A stretch of 64,000 nucleotides of DNA, taken from the NCBI GenBank assembly GCA_947446575.1, contig CANFHC010000017.1, forward strand, positions 1 to 64,000, written 5' to 3'. The position numbers were made by a program, and so were the translations under genes. This stretch comes from Bacteriovoracaceae bacterium (lineage in GTDB: Bacteria > Bdellovibrionota > Bacteriovoracia > Bacteriovoracales > Bacteriovoracaceae). Shown piece by piece: positions 17,504 to 24,697 of the stretch (the first letter of the stretch is position 1; each line of letters opens with the position of its first letter). Below the pieces are notes generated by a model that worked only from the letters and a program-made list of their open reading frames with translations, searched no databases and was not told where the DNA came from.

Positions 17504-18541
17504 ATGAAATTATTCGGATTAAATATTGATAGATTGCTAATTCAATTACCAGTATTTTTCTTGATAATTTCTATAATTCAAGTAATGTTCGTCATGACTC
17601 AAAAGTCCCCTGTGTATCAGTTTTCTCCAGTTCAACTCTTTGTTGTTGAATGTATATTTTTTAGTGCTTTTCATGTTCCATTAACTTTTGTTTTATTTTT
17701 CACAATCCCAGAATTCAAACTTTGGGCAAAGCACACAAAAAATTCTGGGCCTTTCAGCTTTTGGATAAATTGTTTAATTGTATATATACTTAGTGCCTCG
17801 ATTCTTTATCTTGGGGGGGGGCTCATTCAGGATCAGAGTTATTCATATTTATTTTTCATCATTGCTTATTTTTTTAGAAATTTAATGCGCTTTTATCACA
17901 ATATTGGTCAGGCCACAGGAGTTTCTGTATTAATAAATCAGAAGTATATTCAAGAGAATCAAGATTATGATGCCAAATTGTTTGAACGCTTGCGCAAGTG
18001 GGAAGGACATGTGAGTTTTTTCTTAATCTGGTTTATTTCACTTTTTACGGTTTATTTGCTTATTCTTGAGCCTGGTTCAAAAAAGGATCCAATTTTTATA
18101 GGATTTTTAATTTTGCTAGTTCCTTGTTTTGCCTTTCTTTTTATAGCATTGTCATATCCTAAAAAAATGAGATTTTTGAAATTTCAATTTTTGCTAAGAC
18201 ATTTTTTTTGCCCATTGCAGTTTTTTTCTCCTATTGCTTTTGGAGCAAGGTTAGCTAATCACGGTATGGAGAATTTTTTTATTGTAAATAAAATACTAAA
18301 TAATTCTAAAAATGAGCATAAAAAATTATTTATTCAGGTTTCTAGTTTTGCAGTAATTGTGTGGATAATTTGGTGTATCCCTCGAGAATTGGGATTAAGA
18401 AAATTTGCGATTGGTGATATTCGATTATTTTTCTCATTATTGTGGGCCGTTGACCTCACTCATTTTTGGGCTGAGAGGGTTTTGTACCGAATGAGGGATC
18501 AATACACCAAAAAGATGATTGGGCCATTTTTAACTCGTTAA
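17504..18541 (+). CDS. Polytopic membrane protein with conserved-looking His/Arg motifs
   Basis: A 345-residue, roughly eight-helix membrane protein. The ATG at 17504 (begins MKLFGLNID) is preferred over an upstream GTG at 17432 because GGAA lies just before it and the extra residues look non-coding. Polar motifs near the membrane stand out: RFYHNIGQATG, KWEGH, GARLANHGMENF and DLTHFWAERVLYRMRDQY. Such intramembrane histidines recall oxygenase- or desaturase-like enzymes (for example Brp/Blh), but no family is assigned. It contains a G9 tract, and its last 86 bases overlap the end of the convergent RnfD-like gene. Confidence 0.6.
   Translation: MKLFGLNIDRLLIQLPVFFLIISIIQVMFVMTQKSPVYQFSPVQLFVVECIFFSAFHVPLTFVLFFTIPEFKLWAKHTKNSGPFSFWINCLIVYILSASILYLGGGLIQDQSYSYLFFIIAYFFRNLMRFYHNIGQATGVSVLINQKYIQENQDYDAKLFERLRKWEGHVSFFLIWFISLFTVYLLILEPGSKKDPIFIGFLILLVPCFAFLFIALSYPKKMRFLKFQFLLRHFFCPLQFFSPIAFGARLANHGMENFFIVNKILNNSKNEHKKLFIQVSSFAVIVWIIWCIPRELGLRKFAIGDIRLFFSLLWAVDLTHFWAERVLYRMRDQYTKKMIGPFLTR
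17813..17821 (+). repeat. G9 homopolymer inside a membrane-protein gene
   Basis: Nine consecutive G encode Gly-Gly-Gly in a gene that is otherwise very AT-rich. Slippage by one base would shift the frame after about 100 codons. Confidence 0.95.
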
Positions 18542-19343
18542 AAATTAACCATAACGAAGAAACAATAAATAAAGATATCTGACTTGAATAAAAAAACTCA
18601 TTAGTTTTCAAAATAATTTTAAAAAAAGCCAGTAGGAAAGCAAAAAGTGTAATTTCAATTTTGTTTTTTGAAACCAATTTATTTGAGGACAAAATAATAA
18701 ATAAAAACATCATGCCAGTGGTTCCCAGCTCTGGTCCAAGCCAGTATTGAATATTTTCTCCAGCGTAAAATGAAGATAAAATGGCGTAGGACAAAATTGA
18801 AAGGATATAAACGAGTGGAATTTGCCAAACTTTTTTAAGCCAGATTTGAAAACATCCCATCGCAAATAAGATGAAAAATGGGACAGTCTTCAAGATGATT
18901 TTTAAATTTATAACTAAAAAGCTCGATAATGGATAAAAGCATAGCCCTAAAATAATTGCTAAATTAATCGAATTAAATTCTTTGTTTTTTTGCTTTTTAG
19001 TAACAAGGGAGTTTATTAACAATGCAGCTGAGCTAACAAAACCATAAAATAATGGAAATATGTTATGGACCAGTAAGAGAACACCTGTAACAGTAGTTGC
19101 AGCATTAATGTAGCAGACTAATTTTCTTCTACGCTCAGTCTTTTTTAAAAACAACAACTTTATAAATTCGCAAGAGAAAGTGAAAGCATAAGCGAATAAT
19201 ATTTGAATCCATGAGCGTTGAGTTTGGAAAAGTATATTGGAGATCAATGAAAAAATTAAAAAGTAAAAAAGCATATTTAGTGAGCTGTTTTCTTGGTAAA
19301 ACTGTAGTCGTTTGAATTTTTTTTTATTTTTCATAAACATCAT
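18456..19343 (-). CDS. RnfD/NqrB-like membrane protein
   Basis: A 295-residue protein with about ten hydrophobic segments. Several stretches parallel RnfD: an early QILFAYAFTFSCEF helix, NAATTVTGVLLL where RnfD has its SALLTGLLLA-like segment, FNSINLAIILGLCFYP where RnfD has NPFNPAMIGY, and GTTGMMFLFIILSSN where RnfD has GATMLGAFFILTDP. The TDP motif is replaced by SSN and the flavinylation SGAT by GTTG, so covalent FMN is uncertain. No other Rnf subunit is nearby. It is the third gene of an operon, overlapping the CRTAC1 gene by 20 bases, and its 3' end overlaps the convergent gene by 86 bases. Confidence 0.55.
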   Translation of the reverse strand: MMFMKNKKKFKRLQFYQENSSLNMLFYFLIFSLISNILFQTQRSWIQILFAYAFTFSCEFIKLLFLKKTERRRKLVCYINAATTVTGVLLLVHNIFPLFYGFVSSAALLINSLVTKKQKNKEFNSINLAIILGLCFYPLSSFLVINLKIILKTVPFFILFAMGCFQIWLKKVWQIPLVYILSILSYAILSSFYAGENIQYWLGPELGTTGMMFLFIILSSNKLVSKNKIEITLFAFLLAFFKIILKTNEFFYSSQISLFIVSSLWLIFNELKMAQSSFWCIDPSFGTKPSQPKNE

Positions 19344-21096
19344 TATATTTTTTTTCGGTCAATCCTTTATAGGTCTTTTTAATTTTTGATGGCCAGAGAA
19401 TTTCTAGAGACAGAAAATGACTGTTTTGATTCAAACTGAATAAGAGTCGATGATCACTTTGTGAGTGAAACCCATTAGCAGGGTAATATTCTTTTACTAA
19501 ATCAGGTCCACTAGATTGCTTAAGCTTTACCTTAGCACCTATCGGAATCTTGCTCCCCTTTGAGTCATGCATTGTAAAACCGATCCACGATGTACTCGGC
19601 GTTGATTTATTTAAATAGACTTTAGAGGGTCCTTTATAATTTGTAACAATGATATCCATTAATCCGTCATTATTTAAGTCAGCAATCGCTACACCTCTGC
19701 CTTCTCGATCATCATTAAGCCCTACATCGACTGCAACATCATAAAAGTCATTATTATATTGAATAAAAAGTGAATCTCTCTCAAAAGCAAATCGATGATA
19801 TAACATGTTTGGATTACGCAGAAAGTTCATATCCTTTCCTCTAAAAAGTAAAGGCATGAGTGAAAATTCAGATCTTCCATACCATAAAGATTTTTCGTCA
19901 TTTATTGAATTTGAACGCTCATCTCTTTCTAATCCATTTGCTACAAAAACATCTAACTTTCCATCTAGATTAAAATCAGCAAATTTAGCCCCCCAGGACA
20001 ACCCACTTTTGCCAATGTTTTTATTCAAGGAAACAAGTTCAAAATCACCCTTGGAAGATTTTTTTTTCCAAAGCATATTAAAACCTAACTGATAGGGAGG
20101 TATATAGGCATTTGTAACAAATAGATCGATTAACCCATCTTGGTCAAAATCAACAAATTCTGCATTTTTTCCGCCATTGAGATAAAGTTTCTTAGGTAGA
20201 AAATTACTAGTTACATCACTAGTAGATTTTCCAGTTTGATTTAACAATAATTGATCAGGACCATAATCATTAGCAAAAAAGATATCAGGAAAACCATCGT
20301 TATTTATATCTGAAACGCCAACTGAATTTGACATAGATTTTTTTGTATTCAAAATAACTTTGTTGCTTTTGAAGGCACCATTACTATCTTGAAGGAGCAA
20401 GTTGTTGATTGTCCCATAGTTAGATTCAGTCCCTGGCTTCAAGACATATTCCATTTTCCTATATTCAGTTCCTAGCTCATAAAAATTGGCAACAACAATA
20501 TCTAGCCGACCATCCTGATTGAAATCGAGAAAGTTTATTCCGTGTGAAAAAGAGGCGTAGCCACCAAGCAATTGAGTTTCTTCTTTGAAATGATTAGTAT
20601 TTTTTTCACGGATAAATAGCCGGTGTTTCCCGGTCGTTGCCAAATATAAATCATCTGTGCCATCGCCATTCAGATCAGCCAAAATAGCCTGTGAATTTAA
20701 GTCAGAGGTATCATTTTCACAATCAATGCCAAAAGTTTTAGCAGACTCTTGGAATTGGCCATTTCCCAAATTCAAAAAGAGGAAATTTCTATTCCCACCA
20801 GAATAAAAAATATCAAGGAAACCATTATCATCAAAGTCATAAACAGTGATCGATGGAAATAGAAAATTCTTTAGCTTGTTGCTTCCCTCTGTATTTTTAG
20901 CATGGTCGTAAACGATATTCCATTTTTCTGTGACATCCTCAAATTTGATTTTAGAGAGTATTGTTTTTTGTAATTTCTTTGAACTATAAAATAATGAAAC
21001 ATTTTCTCTTACGGGGTGATTATAAGTGATTTGAAAAATGACAACTGTGAAAAATATCAATAGTGGAAATAATATCTGTTCATTTTTTAATTTTAT
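19324..21096 (-). CDS. CRTAC1-family protein (FG-GAP/VCBS repeats, ASPIC/UnbV C-terminus)
   Basis: A beta-propeller protein of 590 residues if it begins at the ATA codon 21096-21094 (MKLKNEQILFPLLIFF...), a perfect signal-anchor start with GGAG seven bases upstream and overlapping the preceding stop; a TTG at 21060 would cut the signal short. At least seven calcium-loop motifs occur (DFDDNGFLD, DLNGDGTDD, DFNQDGRLD, DINNDGFPD, DFDQDGLID, DFNLDGKLD, DLNNDGLMD). The C-terminus has IPIGAKVKLKQ, GFHSQSDHRLLFSL and LEILWPS, the ASPIC/UnbV pattern. The role of the family is unclear; it is extracytoplasmic. It is the middle gene of an operon. Confidence 0.8.
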   Translation of the reverse strand: MKLKNEQILFPLLIFFTVVIFQITYNHPVRENVSLFYSSKKLQKTILSKIKFEDVTEKWNIVYDHAKNTEGSNKLKNFLFPSITVYDFDDNGFLDIFYSGGNRNFLFLNLGNGQFQESAKTFGIDCENDTSDLNSQAILADLNGDGTDDLYLATTGKHRLFIREKNTNHFKEETQLLGGYASFSHGINFLDFNQDGRLDIVVANFYELGTEYRKMEYVLKPGTESNYGTINNLLLQDSNGAFKSNKVILNTKKSMSNSVGVSDINNDGFPDIFFANDYGPDQLLLNQTGKSTSDVTSNFLPKKLYLNGGKNAEFVDFDQDGLIDLFVTNAYIPPYQLGFNMLWKKKSSKGDFELVSLNKNIGKSGLSWGAKFADFNLDGKLDVFVANGLERDERSNSINDEKSLWYGRSEFSLMPLLFRGKDMNFLRNPNMLYHRFAFERDSLFIQYNNDFYDVAVDVGLNDDREGRGVAIADLNNDGLMDIIVTNYKGPSKVYLNKSTPSTSWIGFTMHDSKGSKIPIGAKVKLKQSSGPDLVKEYYPANGFHSQSDHRLLFSLNQNSHFLSLEILWPSKIKKTYKGLTEKKYNDVYEK

Positions 21097-22199
21097 TTTA
21101 CTACTCCAACTGGATTTTTTGAGTTGGAAATTTTGTTGTTTTTAGAAAATATATCTAAAATTAATTTTTCCATATAGACAGCTTCAAACTTCTGACCCTC
21201 AATGTTTAAATGAGAATCCAAAGGGAAAAAACATTTAGACTTATCAAAAATATTAGGCATGCTTAAAAAATTTACTTTTAAGCGCGATAATTCAGTTAAG
21301 AGGGATTTCGTTGCTGCTGAATCTTCCTCAAAGTAAGCACGATTAATTATAACGTAGAACTGACTTTGAGGAAATTTTTCTAAGTAAAAGGTCTTCATCT
21401 TTAAAAAAATTTGAGCAATGAGTTGAGAATCTGATTCAGTAACTTGAGGCAGATCTTTAATAAGAGTATTTAGAAAATCGGATGTGCAAATAACTTTATA
21501 AAAAAATTGTATAAAAGTTCTATCTAAAAATCTTCCACGAAATTCAGCGATGCCTTGATCGTTTAATTTGTATTCTGGGCTTCTTCCCGAGTCCCAGCAA
21601 CTAACGTTTTTTGAGCCAATGACTCTTTCAAACATGTGTCCTGGAAAAAAGTTATATAGGAAAACTCCTGATGGCTCCTTTATTAAATTTTCAAAAGGAA
21701 AATGCTCGAGAAAGGATAGGGTGTTGTTAGGGGCTGCTCCACGCTGCCCGAAATTATATATTTGAACATCGGGGATGCTTTTATTGAGAATTTCAGTCAT
21801 GGTAAGTGAATCATCGACTCCTTCCGCGAAAACATTTGAATCTCCTGCAACAATAACATGTCGACTTGCATTGCTTTTTTTCTGAAAATATCTGAATCCA
21901 TAATCACTTGTATTATAATGAACTTTATAAAAAAGTTTGGAATTGATTTTTTTCTGGTGATCTATAGAAGCAAAGGGGGGGGAGATAGCACCCATGAATT
22001 CTTGAAGCTTAAGAAATTCTTTTCTATTTAATTCTCGAGAATAAGAGTGTTTCCATTCTTCTTCTATTAGATTGCCTGAAATATACTTGGATGATTTCAT
22101 CACAATAGCGTGGTGAGTATTATCACTAAAAGATGCTAGAGTTTGGAATGGCTTCACAAAAAAGAAAAGAAAGAGTAGGTGATGAATATATATTTTCAT
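21093..22199 (-). CDS. SGNH/GDSL-type hydrolase, exported
   Basis: A 368-residue protein with an N-terminal signal peptide (about 1-22). SGNH blocks are visible: VAGDSN with Ser121 as nucleophile, IYNFGQRGAAPNN as the Gly/Asn oxyanion block, and DSHLNIEG supplying Asp328 and His330. It should be a periplasmic esterase or O-acetyl-ester hydrolase acting on a glycan or lipid; the substrate is unknown. It is the first gene of the operon with the CRTAC1 and RnfD-like genes, its stop overlapping the next start. It carries a C8 tract near codon 73. Confidence 0.7.
   Translation of the reverse strand: MKIYIHHLLFLFFFVKPFQTLASFSDNTHHAIVMKSSKYISGNLIEEEWKHSYSRELNRKEFLKLQEFMGAISPPFASIDHQKKINSKLFYKVHYNTSDYGFRYFQKKSNASRHVIVAGDSNVFAEGVDDSLTMTEILNKSIPDVQIYNFGQRGAAPNNTLSFLEHFPFENLIKEPSGVFLYNFFPGHMFERVIGSKNVSCWDSGRSPEYKLNDQGIAEFRGRFLDRTFIQFFYKVICTSDFLNTLIKDLPQVTESDSQLIAQIFLKMKTFYLEKFPQSQFYVIINRAYFEEDSAATKSLLTELSRLKVNFLSMPNIFDKSKCFFPLDSHLNIEGQKFEAVYMEKLILDIFSKNNKISNSKNPVGVVK
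21975..21982 (-). repeat. C8 homopolymer inside the SGNH hydrolase gene
   Basis: Eight consecutive G on the plus strand read as C8 in the gene (Ser-Pro-Pro codons TCC CCC CCC). One-base slippage would truncate the protein before its catalytic Ser121. Confidence 0.95.
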
Positions 22200-22595
22200 T
22201 TATGTCAAACATATCAAAGACCTATTAACAATGTATATACTTGAACTTTCTTGTTTTACCCCAATTTTAGTAAAAGATTTATTATTCTAATAAGGCTTTT
22301 GAACTTATTTGTGACACCTAAATTGAATTAGAGTTGTGGTGCAGAGCAAAGTGCTTTTACATTCTCGCTAATTATTCTTTGCTCGTATGTTATTCTCGAA
22401 ATCATCTAACTAACGAAACAAGAAATTAATTTTCAATTTCCCCAAAACATGATGCTTTTAGATGTTGAATTTTTTTAAAAAGATCATAATAACGATTTAC
22501 CCATATTGCGCCGCTCTGGCTTCTAATTTTATTGATCTTTAGTTATGTTTAAGTAAAGCTATAAAGGTAGAAAAATTCAAAGAATTAGGCTGTTT
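22200..22595. other. Intergenic region between divergent genes
   Basis: An AT-rich stretch upstream of the SGNH operon (minus) and of the CBM-like lipoprotein (plus). It must hold both promoters, but no -35/-10 pair with normal spacing stands out. No RNA gene or open frame of note is seen. Confidence 0.5.
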
Positions 22596-23054
22596 ATGAA
22601 AATAATTATTTTTTCTTTTGTAACATTTATCGCAATTATTTCAGGTTGCTCAAAAACATCAACTACCGTTGATTCTCAAAATTTTAAATTGACTGATTTT
22701 TCTTTTGATAAAAAGAATGTAATGAATCAAGGGAAATATATCAATATGTTTTCTAACTCTGAACTTTCAGTTGATTCAAAGCTTTCTAAACCTGGAAATT
22801 ATAAACTAACTATTCGAGCAAAGGGATCTACTGTTGAAAAGGGGTGGCCCAAATTCGATTTACTTGTTAATGGCAAAAAAGTTGGAGAATCAGGAGTGGA
22901 TTCCTCTGAATTTTCTGATAAAACATTTAATCTAAATTTAGAAACAAGTGAAAATAAAATTACGATTAAATTTACCAATGATGCATTCAATGCAAAAACC
23001 AAAGAAGACCGCAATCTTTATATTGAGTCAATGAAGCTTGATTTAGTTAACTAG
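22596..23054 (+). CDS. Lipoprotein with CBM60-like xylan-binding domain
   Basis: A 152-residue lipoprotein: a short signal ends in the lipobox ISGC (Cys18). The remainder looks like one calcium-dependent carbohydrate-binding module (PF16841/CBM60). YKLTIRAKG precedes GWPKFDLLVNGKKVGE, and the C-terminal NDAFNAKTKEDRNLYIES carries the Asn-Asp and Asp-Arg-Asn-Leu residues that mark the family. It probably binds a polysaccharide at the cell surface or in the periplasm. No enzyme domain is attached. It reads in the same direction as the HTTM pair and the beta-helix gene downstream but is separated from them by 325 bases. Confidence 0.7.
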   Translation: MKIIIFSFVTFIAIISGCSKTSTTVDSQNFKLTDFSFDKKNVMNQGKYINMFSNSELSVDSKLSKPGNYKLTIRAKGSTVEKGWPKFDLLVNGKKVGESGVDSSEFSDKTFNLNLETSENKITIKFTNDAFNAKTKEDRNLYIESMKLDLVN

Positions 23055-23379
23055 GATTGAGTAAACGATCAGTAGGAGAATGCACAACTAAAGAGTTTAG
23101 AAGATTTTATTTTAATTGATTTTTTCTTCAATGCACTTTGAGCAGGATCAGTTAAAGTTTTGAGTTGCTTTTTGTCTCGTTAAATCAAACACCAATTGAT
23201 TATTGATAGCACCTTGATGGAGAGTTTAATTCTTTTATTTTAAGCTAAAATTTGAAAGTGGGAGTAATAAATCATTCTTCTTTGTCACAATACTTTCTCA
23301 CAAAAACATGGTGGATTTTAATTACCTAAGATAGCATTAAATTTAAAACGATCACTTTATTGGTGTCTGGGATTAGGTC
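23055..23379. other. Gene-free AT-rich region
   Basis: No open frame, RNA gene or strong hairpin is seen. The last bases before the next start read GGGATTAGGTC; a similar GGATTAGGTA lies upstream of the beta-helix gene (around 24650). This may be a shared leader element or chance. Confidence 0.4.
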
Positions 23380-23805
23380 ATGACAGTTAATTTAAAAATA
23401 AGTTTAATAAGATCGTATAAATATTTCGTTATTTTTCTTGTTGTCGTTTCTTATTGTCTTTTTAGTCAACTTTTTTTCAATCCCTTTAATGTTCGCTTTG
23501 GAGGGATAACTGAAAAGATGAATCCTTACAATCCAATGGTATTTTTTACGACTTCTTATGTTTTTATTTTAAAAGACAACTCAGAATATTTACTCAGTTT
23601 TAAAGACTTTTATCCGGAATACTTTCCTTTTTACATAAGAGGAAGTTTTAAGTATTTTTACTTTCGGTATCCAAAATTAGAAAATGATATAGCTAAGGCA
23701 ATGTGTCGCTACTCCGATGAAAAACTCAACATATCACCTACAGCTTTGCTAGTTAAAATTGAGAGTACAACTGGCATTAAAGTTAAGAGATACTCTTGCT
23801 TATGA
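23380..23805 (+). CDS. Small membrane-anchored protein paired with HTTM gene
   Basis: A 141-residue protein with one transmembrane helix (about 14-33) followed by an extracytoplasmic domain rich in Tyr and Phe (FYPEYFPFYIRGSFKYFYFR). Two cysteines lie at the C-terminal side (AMCRYS and YSCL). It overlaps the next gene by four bases (ATGA), so the two are translationally coupled and probably work together. Small partner proteins next to HTTM-domain genes are common in bacteria, but this one's function is not known. Confidence 0.6.
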   Translation: MTVNLKISLIRSYKYFVIFLVVVSYCLFSQLFFNPFNVRFGGITEKMNPYNPMVFFTTSYVFILKDNSEYLLSFKDFYPEYFPFYIRGSFKYFYFRYPKLENDIAKAMCRYSDEKLNISPTALLVKIESTTGIKVKRYSCL

Positions 23806-24530
23806 AAATAAAAATCAGGTGCGAGCTTATATTATATGCTTATATAATTTATTATTATTTTACGCATCTTTATTATTCTAGATTTATCGTATTCACTCAA
23901 GGGAATTTTCTGGTCAAGTCTTACCTAATTATTGCATTAGGATGTTGCTTTATTTCAATTTTTAAAAAAAATACTTATCTCCTGTTTCTTAATTTAATTT
24001 TCTGGGGCTCCCTATATAAGTTAAACCCATATGTTGTTTATATCTCATATTCAATTACTACAATCTCACTCTGTTATATTTTTATAAACAGTGTTGATTC
24101 CATTTCAGAGAAAGAAAAATTTTTAATTAATTATTCGTTGAAAATGCTTGTCGTGTTCCAGTATGTGATTATTGCATATCAAAAAATCATAAATCCTTTT
24201 TGGCAAAATGGTGTTTCACTAGAACATTTAATTAGAAATGAGCCTGGGACTGGATTATTCGCATTAGTTTTTCAATACACACCAGTGTCTGTAAGATTAC
24301 TTAGCCTCTCGGCTATTGCAATTGAGTTGTTTTCAGTGGGGATATTATTTAAGAAAACTAAAATGGTTTCATTATGGACAATGATTTCCTTCCACTTAAT
24401 CTTGGCGATCTTTTTCAAAATTTATTTTATTAGTTTACCATATATCATTTATTATTTCTTAATAGATGAAATTGATCAAAAGAACAGTGTCACATTTGAA
24501 AAGTTTACGGCATCTGCTCGAATTTTTTAG
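23802..24530 (+). CDS. HTTM-domain membrane protein
   Basis: A 242-residue polytopic protein starting at ATG 23802, which overlaps the upstream TGA as ATGA; a TTG at 23796 is less likely. About seven membrane helices are seen. The middle carries the HTTM (vitamin K-dependent carboxylase-like) signature VFQYVIIAYQKIINPFWQNG, then a helix with an IELF motif and a later SFHLILAIFF with its histidine. HTTM proteins often pair with small partner proteins in two-gene units, as here. The carboxylase activity of the eukaryotic relative should not be assumed. Confidence 0.65.
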   Translation: MKIKIRCELILYAYIIYYYFTHLYYSRFIVFTQGNFLVKSYLIIALGCCFISIFKKNTYLLFLNLIFWGSLYKLNPYVVYISYSITTISLCYIFINSVDSISEKEKFLINYSLKMLVVFQYVIIAYQKIINPFWQNGVSLEHLIRNEPGTGLFALVFQYTPVSVRLLSLSAIAIELFSVGILFKKTKMVSLWTMISFHLILAIFFKIYFISLPYIIYYFLIDEIDQKNSVTFEKFTASARIF

Positions 24531-24547
24531 AATACTATAATCTCGCA

Positions 24548-24579
24548 ATGCCTTGTCTGCTGTCTGCCGCTTAAGGCAT
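24548..24579 (+). other. Inverted repeat after the HTTM gene
   Basis: ATGCCTT (24548-24554) pairs with AAGGCAT (24573-24579) around an 18-base loop containing repeated CTGCTGTCTGC. It lies 17 bases after the HTTM stop and has no T run; it may be a structure that stabilises or ends the mRNA. Confidence 0.35.
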
Positions 24580-24697
24580 GGACCAGTAAATTACTTGATA
24601 GTATAAAAAATCTAACTATAATTAAATAAACTTAGTTATTTAATCATCTTGGATTAGGTACTCAGTAGGAATATTAAGAAAGCCTTGGAGAATATTT

